64,000 bases of DNA from Halictus rubicundus (lineage: Eukaryota > Arthropoda > Insecta > Hymenoptera > Halictidae). Below are positions 9,262 to 20,941 of this stretch, piece by piece. The position numbers were made by a program, and so were the translations under genes. The notes below the pieces were generated by a model. It did no database searches, was not told the DNA's origin, and saw only the letters and a list, made by a program, of their open reading frames with translations. The DNA lies in NCBI RefSeq assembly GCF_050948215.1, contig NW_027488593.1, positions 620,001 to 684,000 on the forward strand, given 5' to 3'. How positions within the stretch are numbered: the stretch's first letter is position 1; every line of letters starts with the position of its first letter.

Positions 9262-10975
9262 TGTAACCGTATCGATTACATATCGATCAAGCAACGCGTT
9301 GCCTGAGTGACGCGGGCCCCCACCACAGCGTTCCGCGTCGTCCTGCTGTCCTTTTCGTAACAAAGGATCGCAGGATCTCCCACCAATTAGTATGCGCAAG
9401 CATCGATCCCCACTCGATAGCGATCGAAGGAGGTCGATGCGAGCGATAGATCCAGCACTCTACGTCTAGGCGCGATCGGGCGAACACGCGGATCCGGGAA
9501 GATCCCATAAATTCGGTACGCGGCGGTGAGAGTCAAACCGACTCGGGAACGATAGTCAAACCGACTACGTTGCCCTCGCCTCGCGCACACCTCAAACCGA
9601 GGAGCTGGTCGTGCAAACTGCACGACAGCAAATAAACATCATAGTAATCCAGGTGAGGTGACGAGACGAGGATAACGTGTCAATCCCGAGTGTCTTCCAT
9701 CTTTGAGAATATCGTGTCGTAGTCCACGTACGGGTTAGTGCAGTAGAAGTTACCTCCCCGATACCGGAAGGCATCTTAACCCACTGAAAGTGACGATTGA
9801 TGCAATCCTCAGGGTCGGAAGAGTAACGGACGCTTGGTACTCGTCGCCATACTTGTACTCTTCCTGAGAAATCAGCCGAGTGAGAGTGTGCTGCGACGGC
9901 CCTCCGGGAATCGCGAATAACGCGTCGTGATACGCATACGGGTTAGTACAGTGGAAGTTACCTTCCCGATACCGGAAAGCATCATAACCCACTGAAAGTG
10001 ACGATTGATGCAATCCTCAGGGTCAGAAGAGTAACGGACACTTTGTACTCGTCGCCATACTTGTACTCTTCCTGAGAAATCAGCCGAGTGCGAGTGTGCT
10101 GCGACGGCCCTCCGGGAATCACGAACATCGCGTCGTGATACACGTACGGGTTAGTGCGGTTGAAGTCACCTCCCCGACACCGGAAGGCATCGTAACCCGC
10201 TACAAGCGACGATCGATGCAATCCTCAGGGTCGGAAGAGTGACGGACACTTTGTACGCGTCGCCACACTTGTACTCTTCCTGAGAAATCAGCCGAGTGCG
10301 GGGGTGCTGCGACGGCCCTCCGGGATCACGAATATCGCGTTGTGATCCGCGTACGGGTTAGTGCGGTTGAAGTCACCTCCCCGACACCGGAAAGCATCGT
10401 AACCCACTACCAGTGACGATCGATGCGATCCTCAGGGTCGGAAGAGTGACGGACACTTTGTACGCGACGCCACACTTGCACTCTTCCTGAGAAATCAGCC
10501 GAGTGCAAGTGTGCTGCGGCGGCCCTCCGTCAATCGGGTAAATCGTGACGCGTTCACATCCGTCGAAAGACCGTCACGAAATCATAAAAGAATACCGAAC
10601 GCGAATCGCGCTATCGAGCCGAAACATCTAGGCGTAGAGGCCATTGAAATCAAACGAGCGCACCACCACGGTGATGATTTATATAATAGAGCTTATTGAA
10701 ATGGGCGAACATTAAACTAGAATTGTATACTCAATAGAATTTAAAGTCGTACTGCGTCACGCGAACGCATAAACAAATTGTAAAGCATTAAGGACAAAAT
10801 ATACTGTCATTCTACCTCCCACATCATCTCCGATTGATTTAAAAGTAGATAGAACCTCTCCGTCTCACAGACACGAACCGAGCTATCCAAGGGTGGTAAC
10901 CGTCCCTTGATTCAAGAAGTGTGATCATTGCCGATCACGCACAGGAAGCGTTAAAAGATAAAATAAACGGTTACA
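9262..10975 (+). repeat. 3' LTR of the Gypsy element
   Basis: 1714 bp, same ends as the 5' LTR, offset exactly 8020. The only difference I noticed is T at 10696 against A at 2676. It contains the same 208-bp tandem repeats at about 9706-10545. It is followed directly by the target duplicate GGAT and the satellite. Confidence 0.96.
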
Positions 10976-11625
10976 GGATAGAGGATAGGATAGGATAAAG
11001 GATAGGATAGGATAGGGTAGAGGATAGGAAAGGATAGAGGATAGGATAGGATAGAGGATAGGATTGGATAGAGGAAAGTATAGGATAGAGGATAGGATAG
11101 GATAGAGGATAGGATAGGATAGAGGATAGGATAGGATAGAGGATACGATAGGAAAGAGGGTAGGATAGGATAGAGGATAGGATGGGATAGAGGATAGGAT
11201 AGAATAAAGGATAGGATAGGATAGGATAGAGGATAGGATAGGATAGAGGATAGGATATTATAGAGGATAGGATAGGATAGAGGATAGGATAGGATTGAGG
11301 ATAGGATAGGATAGAGGATAGGATAGGATAGAGGATAGGATTGGATAGAGGATAGGATAGGAAAGAGGGTAGGATAGGATAGAGGATAGGATAGGATAGA
11401 GGATAGGATAGGGAAGAGGATAGGATAGAATAGGGGATAGGATAGGATAGAGGATATAATAGGATTGAGGAAAGAATAGGATAGAGGATAGGATAGGATA
11501 GAGGATAAGATGGGATAGAGGATAGGATGGGATAGAGGATAGGATAGGATAGAGGATAGGATAGGATAGAGGATAGGATAGGATAGAGGATCTGATAGAG
11601 GATATGATAGGATAGAGTATAGGAT
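10976..11625. repeat. Satellite segment between the Gypsy and R1-clade elements
   Basis: About 650 bp of the same GGATA/GAGGATA array, somewhat more variable than other parts. It continues the array left of the Gypsy insertion. Confidence 0.95.
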
Positions 11626-12969
11626 TCGTCGGGGGAGGGAGTGGGAGTTTTGGACTCCGAAGCCCTGCTTCTCCGGGTCGGCGCGCTGATAACGGCCAGG
11701 AACCGGGAGCTAGAGGCCCGGATGGAGGAGCGGTTCCGGACGATTCTGGCCGGGTTGGCCCCGGCCCTCCGGGCGGAGGGTAAAGCGGCGCGCGAGGCGA
11801 CACCGGTGGCTTCTCTGCCGGCGACGTCTGTCACCAAGGGGACTGGACCGGTGGTCGTGTCCAACGTGAGGGTGGTGCCCCCCGTTGTCATTCCGCCACC
11901 GGTCGTCCCGGCCTCGTGGATGGAGGTGACGAGCAAGGCGGCGAAGAGGGCCAAGAAGAAGATGGCCGCGGAGGAGGCTGCGGCGAGAGCAGTCGCGGCC
12001 GAGGCAGCTGCCGCCGCTTCACGGCTGCAGGCTGCGAGGGAGCCGAGGGCGGCGGGCGGCGCACGAGTGCAGGGCGGCGCGAGCGCGGCGAAGCCCGCCG
12101 CCGGGAGGGACGGTGGCCTGGGACGCACCCCCAGAACCGGAGCAGTGGCCATCACCATCCCCGAGAGCTGCAAGCTCACTTATTCGGAGGTGATGGCCAG
12201 GGCAAAAGAGAGGGTGGACCTCAAGGCTATCGGGATCGAGTCGGGGGTGCTTCCCAGGCGGTCGAAAACCGGCGGGATCCTCCTGGAGGTCAGGGGCACG
12301 GGGTGCCAGGAGAAGGCACGGGCCCTCTCCGGGAGGATCGCCGAGGCGCTTGGGGGGACCGGGGTTAAGGTCTCCCAGGCGGTCAAGCGCGGCGAGGTGC
12401 GCGTGGCGGGCCTGGACGACTCGGTGTCGTCCGGGGACGTAGCGGTGGCGCTGGCGGCGGCGGGGGGGTGTTCCGCGGCGGAGTTCCGGGTCGGCGAGAT
12501 CCGCAGACCCGCCTCGGAGCAGGCGCTGGGCTTCTGTTGGGCCCAGGGCCCCCTCGCGGCCGTCAACAAAGTGGTGGCGGGAGGCCGGCTGCTGGTCGGC
12601 TGGTCCTCGGCCCGCGTCGAGGCGCTGAGGGAGCGGCCCCTCCAATGCTTCCGTTGCTTGGAGACGGGGCACACGCGGGCGACATGCAAGAGCGCGGTCG
12701 ACAGAGGCGCGTTGTGCTACCGCTGCGGGGCGGCGGAGCACCGGGCTTCGGTCTGCAAGGCCGCCCCCAGGTGTCCGCTCTGCGCGGACCTGGGGAGACC
12801 ATCGGGCCATAGATTCGGGGCCAAAGCGTGTGCCCCGGCTCCCAAGAGGGGCCGCGCGGCGACGAAAGAGAAGGGCGCGTCTGGGGCTGCATCCGCGCAG
12901 CGGCCGCAGACGGCGCCGGGGGCCCGGCCCTCCCAGGGAGGGGACTCTGCAGAGCCCATGTTAGAGTAG
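11626..12969 (+). CDS. ORF1 (Gag-like) of the R1-clade element, probably 5'-truncated
   Basis: RNA-binding nucleocapsid-like protein of about 447 residues. The frame runs open across the satellite junction (stop at 11620-11622 in the satellite) and its first ATG is at 11722, so the true start is probably lost. An Ala/Lys/Glu-rich segment lies at about residues 100-140. The C-terminal part has three zinc knuckles: CFRCLETGHTRATC, CYRCGAAEHRASVC and a longer CPLC...H...C, the usual set for R1-clade ORF1. A Pro/Ala/Arg-rich tail ends at TAG 12967-12969. It abuts ORF2, whose frame (-1 relative) is open across the ORF1 end, so ORF2 may be translated by frameshift or reinitiation. TRAS and SART Gag proteins take the RNA to telomeres; a satellite-targeting role here is inference. 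Confidence 0.88.
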   Translation, partial: SSGEGVGVLDSEALLLRVGALITARNRELEARMEERFRTILAGLAPALRAEGKAAREATPVASLPATSVTKGTGPVVVSNVRVVPPVVIPPPVVPASWMEVTSKAAKRAKKKMAAEEAAARAVAAEAAAAASRLQAAREPRAAGGARVQGGASAAKPAAGRDGGLGRTPRTGAVAITIPESCKLTYSEVMARAKERVDLKAIGIESGVLPRRSKTGGILLEVRGTGCQEKARALSGRIAEALGGTGVKVSQAVKRGEVRVAGLDDSVSSGDVAVALAAAGGCSAAEFRVGEIRRPASEQALGFCWAQGPLAAVNKVVAGGRLLVGWSSARVEALRERPLQCFRCLETGHTRATCKSAVDRGALCYRCGAAEHRASVCKAAPRCPLCADLGRPSGHRFGAKACAPAPKRGRAATKEKGASGAASAQRPQTAPGARPSQGGDSAEPMLE

Positions 12970-15900
12970 GTACTTTTAATCCTACTCCGGTTCTGCAGGC
13001 GAACCTCAACCACTCGCGCGCGGCACAGGACATGTTTGTCCAAGCCGTGCGCGAGTGGGGGGCTGGGCTGGCAGTTGCGGCGGAGCCGTACGCAATCCCC
13101 GAACACCCCTTCTGGGTGGGGGACGAGATCGGCTCCGTAGTAATAGTGGCGGGAAGCCGCCCCGGGTCCCCGTCGGTCTCCCTTCTGGAGCGGGGCGAGG
13201 GATTCGTGGCGGTGCAATGGGGGGACATCGCGGTTGTCGGGATCTACATCTCGCCGAGCTGTGGCCTCGATCAATATCGGGGGTTCCTGGGTGGACTGAA
13301 CAGCTGCATCGCGCGGTGAAGCGCCCGCCCGGTTCTCGTTTTGGGAGACTTCAATGCCCACGCGGTATCGTGGGGGAGTCCCAGGACGACCACTAGGGGT
13401 AGCGAGGTGTTAACCTGGGCGGCCGGCCTGGATCTCCGGTTGATTAACCGGGGATCCACGCCGACGTGCGTGCGTCCGCAGGGGGTCTCGATTGTCGACC
13501 TGACATGGGGGACTCCCTCGGCCGTGCGCCGGGTGTCGGGATGGAGGGTGGCCGAGGAGATAGAGATTGCGTCAGACCATACGCCCATCGTCATGGACGT
13601 GTGGCCCACCCTCCACGCGCGGGATTCCCGGCCGGGCCGGGGGGACCGACGGCCGCGATGGGCCTTGAAGCGGCTGGACGCGGACGCGTTCGGGGCCGCG
13701 GTAGCCGCGGCGACATGGACGGGGCCGGCCCTGTCCGAGCTGGCGCCTGCGCAAGGGGCGAGGCGGCTGCGGGAGGTAATGACGGCGGTGTGCGACACCG
13801 CCATGCCTCGCAGCCGGTTCGCCCCCAGGAGGGCGGCGTACTGGTGGTCCGCCGGCATTGCGGAGCTCCGGCGTGCCTGCAATGCCGCGCGGCGTCGGTA
13901 CGGCCGAGCGCGTAGGAGGCGCGACGACGAGGAGGCGACGGCGAGGCTCGGCGGGGAGTACCGAGCCGCGCTCGGGGTTCTCCGCAGGGCTATCGCGCGG
14001 GCCAAGGCCGACGCGTGGTCGGAGCTCGTCGGCATGGTGGACTCCGATCCATGGGGGCGCCCGTACAAGCTTGTCATGAACAAGCTGCGCGCGTGGGCGC
14101 CTCCGGTGACGGAGGCGATGGACCCCCACCTGCTCGAGGGAGTGGTGGCGTCCCTCTTCCCGCGAGAGGGGGGACAACTGCGCCGCTCCCATTGGGAACA
14201 GGAGCCTCTCTCCTGGTCCGCAGAGTGGGAGGTGTCGGCCGGCGAGCTGGGTGAGGCGATGGCCAGGGCGCGGCGGGTGGGCCGCAAGGCCCCGGGCCCG
14301 GACGGGGTGCCGGGCCGCGCGTTGGTCTTGGCCCTGGAGGGGGGACTCGCCGCCGAACTCCGGCAGCTGTATAACGGCTGTCTGAGGGAGGGGGTGTTCC
14401 CCACGGAGTGGAAGTCGGGCAGGTTGGTCCTCCTTCCGAAGGGGGGCAAGTCCCGGGACTCGCCCTCAGGGTACCGGCCAATTTGTCTGCTGGACGAGGC
14501 GGGGAAGCTGTTCGAGCGCGTACTCGTTGGACGCCTCGTCCGGCACCTGTCGGCGGGAGGGGTCCCCGATCTGAGCGGGGTTCAATTCGGCTTCCGGAAG
14601 GGTCTCTCCACCGTCGACGCTATTCGGCGGGTAAGGGCTCTCTCGGAGGCCTGTACGAGGGGGGGCAGTGTTGCGTTGGCGATATCCTTGGATATCGCTA
14701 ACGCGTTCAACACCGTCCCCTGGGATCGGATAATGGAGGCCCTGGTCTTCCACCGGGTGCCTCTGTATCTCAGAAGGGTGATCGGGAGCTATCTCTCCGA
14801 CAGGGGTATAGAGTATCCCGGCCGGTACGGGATGGTGCGCAGGGGCGTCGTGCGCGGGGTTCCGCAGGGCTCGGTGTTGGGCCCGTTGCTGTGGAATCTT
14901 GCGTACGATCGCGTCCTGCGGGAGGAGATGCCTCCCGGGGTCAGCCTGACGTGTTACGCCGACGACACGCTGGTATTGGCCACCGGGAGGTATGCGAAGG
15001 AGGCCATCTGCCTGGCGGAGCGCGGCGCGTGGCGCGCGGTGCGCGCGATCCGGTCGCTGGGCCTAGAGGTGTCCGTCGAGAAAACCAGGGCCATGTGGTT
15101 TCTCCGCTCGGCCCGGTTGGCGGCGCCTCCCCAGTGCTGGATCTGCGTGGGGGAGGGGATGGTCAGGGTCGGGTCCCAGATGCGGTACCTGGGACTCGAG
15201 CTTGACGGCCGGTGGCGATTTGACCGCCACCTTGAGTCGCTGGCGCCCCGGGCGGAGAGGGCGACCGCTGCGCTCGGGCGCCTTCTCCCGAATCTCGGGG
15301 GACCCTGTGGACGGGTGCGTCGTCTGTTCGCGGTGGTGGTGCGAGTTTTGGTCCTGTACGGAGCCCCTGTATGGGCGCGCGATGTCTTGGCTAGGGGGCG
15401 CAGTGGCGGCACACGGTCGCTGCTGCGTCGCATCGAGCGCAGGCTGGCCATAGGCATCGTGCGGGGGTACCGCACCATTTCATACGCGACGGCGATGGTG
15501 ATGTCGGGGCTGATCCCCCTCGAGCTGGAGGCCCGCGTGTTGGCGGATGTGCATACGCACTCCAGGGAACTCCGGCTCCGGGGGGTGGCCCCGGATCAGG
15601 CGCGGCTCATGGTGGATGAGCTCAGGCGACATGCTCGGCGGCACGCAGCCCAGGAGTGGCGCGATAGCCTTCCCGGGACGAGGGAGGGCGAGAGGCGGGC
15701 CGTTCGGGCCATCCTCCCGGTGTTAGATCAATGGAACAGGGGATGGATGGGGCATAGGGTCTCCTACCGTGTGACGCAGGTGATGAGCGGGCACGGGTGC
15801 TTCGGCGACTACCTGTGTCGCATCGGGAGGGAGACCGAGGAGGCGTGTCACCACTGCGGCGAGCCGCGGGACACGGCGCAACACACTCTGGAGGAGTGTC

Positions 15901-16280
15901 CGGCATGGGGGGGAGAGCGCCGTGCCCTGCGGCGCGCGGTGGGCCACGACCTCTCGCTCCCGGCTGTCGTCGCTGCGGCAGCCGGTGGCGAGGAGGCGTG
16001 GAGGGGGTTCGCTTCCTTCTGCGAGCGGGTTATGCTGCGGAAGGAGGCTGCGGAACGGGATCGGGAGCGTAATCACGATCCCGGCCGAAGGGGGGGGGAG
16101 GCGCCGCAGGGTACGCCCCGGGGGCGTACCCCCGTTGCGACGCCTCTGACGCGAGCGGGGACGCCCTTGATGATCTCGAGGCGGGGGATCGGATATCCCC
16201 TTACACTCGGTCACCAACGGCGTCCCCGGAGGCCGCCGGGCATCTCGGGCGGGGGCCCGGAAGCTCATCGGGCGGCCTAA
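12969..16280 (+). pseudogene. ORF2 of the R1-clade element (endonuclease-RT) with one in-frame TGA
   Basis: About 1100 codons in one frame, broken only by TGA at 13317-13319 in the middle of the endonuclease. The endonuclease begins QANLNHSRAAQ (about 12997), with the EPY region, GDFNAH (just after 13341) and the catalytic SDHTPIV (about 13574). RT has the GYRPI block near 14470, FRKGLST near 14590, PQGSVLGPLLWN near 14865 and YADD at 14955-14966. The C-terminal zinc knuckle CHHCGEPRDTAQHTLEEC (CX2CX8HX4C) at about 15847-15900 is typical of R1-type ORF2. No RNase H is evident. The endonuclease of this family sets target specificity. The last 60 codons differ in frame from copy 2 because a G run is one base longer, so the natural C-terminus is uncertain. 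A single substitution probably made the TGA. Confidence 0.9.
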
Positions 16281-16583
16281 CAGGGGGGAAGGCGCCACGT
16301 CGTCCGTTGCGTGGTGCCTTCGGATAGAGTAGGTACGGGAGGGGGCCGCGACCCCCCCCCTGGGTGGTATGCTAAGGCGGGGGCACACCGGATTGACATG
16401 CGCGCGCAGAGCACGGGTGCCCCCAGGAGTCTAGGGACGGACGGGGAGGAGTTAGTGGGTATACTCGACGTTGCACCAACCAGCCGAGGAGTCCCACATA
16501 ACCCGGACCACCCCCCCCCCGGGGGGGGTTCGGGTATCCGTAACGAGATTACCTCCTCGAAAAAAAAAAAAAAAAAAAAAAAA
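16281..16583 (+). other. 3' UTR and poly(A) tail of R1-clade copy 1
   Basis: About 280 bp closely matching copy 2 (26382-26808), then poly(A). A run of C followed directly by a run of G (about 16510-16528) could form a strong hairpin about 30 bases before the poly(A) and is kept, shortened, in copy 2 near 26744-26758. The 3' UTR of R1-clade elements is recognised by their RT, so this is a candidate structure. Confidence 0.75.
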
Positions 16584-19500
16584 TAGGATAGAGGATAGGA
16601 TAGGATAGAGGATAGGATAGGATAGAGGATAGGATAGAGGATAGGATAGAGGATAGGATAGAGGATAGGATAGAGGATAGGATAGGATAGAGGATCGGAT
16701 AGAGGATAGGATAGGATAGAGGAAAAGATATAATAGGGGATAGGATAGGTAATTGGATAGGATAGGGGATAGGATAAGGTAGATGATAGTATAGGATAGA
16801 GGATAGGATAGGATAGAGGATAGGATAGGATAAAGGATAGGATAGGATAGAGGATAGGATAGGATAGAGGATAGGATAGGATAGAGGATATGATAGGATA
16901 GAGGCTAGGATAGGATAGAGGATAGGATAGAGGATAGGATAGGATAGAGGATAGGATAGGATAGAGGATAGGATAGGATAGAGGATAGGATAGGATAGAG
17001 GATAGGATAGAGGATAGGATAGGATAGAGGATAGGATAGGATAGAGGATAGGATAGGATAGAGGATAGGATAGGATAGATGATAGGATAGGATAGAGGAT
17101 AGGATAGGATAGAGGATAGGATAGAGGATAGGATAAGATAGAGGATAGGTTAGGATAGAGGATAGAATAGGATAGAGGATAGGATAGGATAAAGGATAGG
17201 ATAGGATAGAGGATAGGATAGGGAAGAGGATAGGATAGAATAGGGGATAGGATAGGATAGAGGATAGGATAGGATAGAGGATAGGATAGAGGATAGGATA
17301 GGATAGAGGATAGGATAGGATAGAGGATAGAGGATAGGATAAGATAGAGGATAGGATAGGACAGAGTATAGGATAGGATAGAGGATAGTATATGATAGAG
17401 GATAGGATAGAATAGAGGATAGGATAGGATAGAGGATAGGATAGGATAGAGGATAGGATAGACGATAGGATAGAGGATAGGATAGGATAGAGTATCGGAT
17501 AGAGGATAGGATAGGATAGAGGAAAGGATATAATAGAGGATAGGATAGGTAATTGGATAGGATAGAGGATAGGATAAGGTAGATGATAGTATAGGATAGA
17601 GGATAGGATAGGATAGAGGATAGGATAGGATAAAGGATAGGATAGGATAGAGGATAGGATAGGATAGAGGATAGGATAGGATAGAGGATAGGATAGGATA
17701 GAGGATAGGATAGGATAGAGGATAGGATAGAGGATAGGATAGGATAGAGGATAGGATAGGATAGAGGATAGGATAGGATAGAGGATAGGATAGAGGATAG
17801 GATAGGATAGAGGATAGGATAGGGTAGAGGATAGGATAGAGGATAGGATACGATAGAGGATAGGATAGGATAGAGGATAGGATAGGATAGAGGATAGGAT
17901 AGGATAGAGGATAGGATACGATAAAGGATAGGATAGGATAGAGGATAGGATAGGGAAGAGGATAGGATAGAATAGGGGATAGGATAGGATAGAGGATATA
18001 ATAGGATTGAGGAAAGAATAGGATAGAGGATAGGATAGGATAGAGGATAGGATAGGATAGAGGATAGGATAGGATAGAGGAGAGGATAGGATATAGGATA
18101 GGATAGGATAGAGGATAGGATAGGATAGAGGATAGGATAGGATAGAGGATAGGATAGAGGATAGGATAGGGTGGAGGATAGGATAGGATAGAGGATAGGA
18201 TAGGATAGAGGATAGGATAGGATAGAGGATAGGATAGGATAGAGGATAGGATAGGGTAGAGGATAGGATAGAATAGGGGATAGGATAGGATAGGATAGAA
18301 GAAAGGATATAATAGGGGATAGGATAGGTAATTGGATAGGATAGGGGATAGGATAAGGTAGATGATAGTATAGGATAGAGGATAGGATAGGATAGAGGAT
18401 AGGATAGGATAAACGATAGGATAGGATAGAGGATAGGATAGGATAGAGGATAGGATAGGATAGAGGATAGGATAGGATAGAGGATATGATAGGATAGAGG
18501 ATAGGATAGGATAGAGGATAGGATAGGATAGAGGATAGGATAGAGGATAGGATAGGATAGAGGATAGGATAGGATAGAGGATAGGATAGAGGATAGGATA
18601 GAGGATAGGATAGGATAGAGGATCGGATAGAGGATAGGATAGGATAGAGGAAAAGATATAATAGGGGATAGGATAGGTAATTGGATAGGATAGGGGATAG
18701 GATAAGGTAGATGATAGTATAGGATAGAGGATAGGATAGGATAGAGGATAGGATAGGATAAAGGATAGGATAGGATAGAGGATAGGATAGGATAGAGGAT
18801 AGGATAGGATAGAGGATATGATAGGATAGAGGCTAGGATAGGATAGAGGATAGGATAGAGGATAGGATAGAGGATAGGATAGGATAAAGGATAGGATAGG
18901 ATAGAGGATAGGATAGGATAGAGGATAGGATAGGATAGAGGATAGGATAGGATAGAGGATAGGATAGGATAGATGATAGGATAGGATAGAGGATAGGATA
19001 GGATAGAGGATAGGATAGAGGATAGGATAAGATAGAGGATAGGATAGGATAGAGGATAGGATAGGATAGAGGATAGGATAGGATAAAGGATAGGATAGGA
19101 TAGAGGATAGGATAGGATAGAGGATAGGATAGGATAGAGGATAGGATAGAGGATAGGATAGGATAGAGGATAGGATAGGATAGAGGATAGGATAGAGGAT
19201 AGGATAGGATAGAGGATAGGATAGGGTAGAGGATAGGATAGAGGATAGGATACGATAGAGGATAGGATAGGATAGAGGATAGGATAGGATAGAGGATAGG
19301 ATAGGATAGAGGATAGGATACGATAAAGGATAGGATAGGATAGAGGATAGGATAGGGAAGAGGATAGGATAGAATAGGGGATAGGATAGGATAGAGGATA
19401 TAATAGGATTGAGGAAAGAATAGGATAGAGGATAGGATAGGATAGAGGATAGGATAGGATAGAGGATAGGATAGGATAGAGGAGAGGATAGGATATAGGA

Positions 19501-20941
19501 TAGGATAGGGGATTGGATAGGATAGAGAATATGAGACGATAGAGGATAGGATAGGGGATTGGATAGATTAGAGGATAGGATGCAGGATAGGATAGGATAG
19601 AGGATAGGATAGGATAGAGGATAGGATAGGATTGTGGATAGGATAGGATAGAGTATAGGATAGGATAGAGGATCGGATAGGATAGAGGATAGGATAGGAT
19701 AGAGGATAGGTTAGGATACAGGATAGGATAGGATAGAGGATAGGATAGGGGATTGGATAGATTAGAGGATAGGATAGGATAGAGGATACGATAGGGGATT
19801 GCGTAGATTAGAGGATAGGATAATATAGGGGATAGGAGAGGGGATTGGATAGGATAGAGGATAGGAGACGATAGTGGATAGGATAGGGGATTGGATAGGA
19901 TAGAGGACAGGAGACGATAGGTGATAGGATAGGATAGAGGATAGAATAGGATAGAGGATAGGGGATAGGAGAGAGGATAGGATAGTATTGTGAATAGGAT
20001 AGGATAGAGGATAGGATAGGATAGAGGATAGGATAGGATAGAGGATAGGATAGGATAGAGGATAGGATAGAGGATTGGATAGGATAGAGCATAGGAGACG
20101 ATAGAGGATAGGATAGGGGATTGGATAGGATAGAGGACAGGAGACGATAGATGATAGGATAGGATAGAGGATAGGATAGGATAGAGGATAGGATAGTATA
20201 GAGGATAGGTTAGAGGATAGGATAGGATGCAGGATAGGATAGGATAGAGGATAGGATAGGGGATTGGGTAGGGTAGAGGATAGGATAGGCTAGAGGATAG
20301 GATAGGGGATTGGATAGATTAGAGGATAGGATAGGATAGAGGATAGGATAGGGGATTGCGTAGATTAGAGGATAATATAGGGGATAGGATAGGGGATTGG
20401 ATAGATTAGAGGGTAGGATAGGATATACGATAGGATAGGATGGACGATAGGATAGGATAGTGGACAGGATAGGATAGAGGATAGTGGACAGGATAGGATA
20501 GAGGATAGGATAGGATATCGGATAGGATAGGATAGAGTATAGAATATGATACAGGATAGGATAGGATAGAGGATAGGATAGGATTGTGGATAGGATAGGA
20601 TAGAGGATAGGATAGAGAATAGGATAGATTAAAGGATAGGATAGAGGATAGGATAGAGGATTGGATAGGATAGAGGATAGGAGACGATAGAGGATAGGAT
20701 AGGATAGAGGATAGGATAGGATAGAGGATAGGATAGGGGATTGGATAGGGTAGAGGATAGGATATGGTAGAGGATAGGATAGGGGATTGGGTAGATTAGA
20801 GGATAGGAGACGATAGAGGATAGGATAGGGGATTGGATAGGATAGAGGACAGGAGACGATAGAGGATAGGATAGGATAGAGGACGGGATAGGATAGAGGA
20901 TAGGATATGATAGAGGATAGGATAGGATAGAGGATAGGATA

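Larger units (their letters stand above)
1242..10975 (+). mobile_element. Near-intact Gypsy (Ty3-like) LTR retrotransposon inserted in the satellite
   Basis: Complete element of 9734 bp. It has LTRs bounded by TGTAACC and GGTTACA, a tRNA-Lys primer site, gag, pol in a -1 frame, a third ORF, a G-rich polypurine tract and a 3' LTR. The 4-bp target duplication GGAT lies at 1238-1241 and 10976-10979. By eye the LTRs differ at one position (A at 2676, T at 10696), so the insertion is young and the satellite array is older than it. Domain order PR-RT-RH-IN defines Gypsy. The Lys primer recalls the Osvaldo/Ulysses group, but I cannot place the lineage without a tree. Confidence 0.96.
11626..16583 (+). 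mobile_element. R1-clade non-LTR retrotransposon in the satellite, copy 1 (nearly full length)
   Basis: GC-rich (far above its surroundings) with no LTRs. It has a gag-like ORF1 with three zinc knuckles, an ORF2 with apurinic-type endonuclease, reverse transcriptase and a C-terminal CCHC knuckle, then a 3' UTR and 24 A residues ending at 16583. The 3' junction is poly(A) then TAGGATAG, the same as copy 2. The 5' end joins the satellite inside the ORF1 frame before any ATG, so the 5' UTR and the start of ORF1 are probably missing, as expected from incomplete target-primed reverse transcription. The R1 clade includes TRAS, SART, Waldo and others, many specific for repeats or rDNA. Confidence 0.92.

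Noticed and set aside
11916..16586. Many overlapping open frames on both strands within the R1-clade element
   Set aside because: The element is very GC-rich, so stops are rare in every frame. Only the ORF1 and ORF2 frames carry family motifs.
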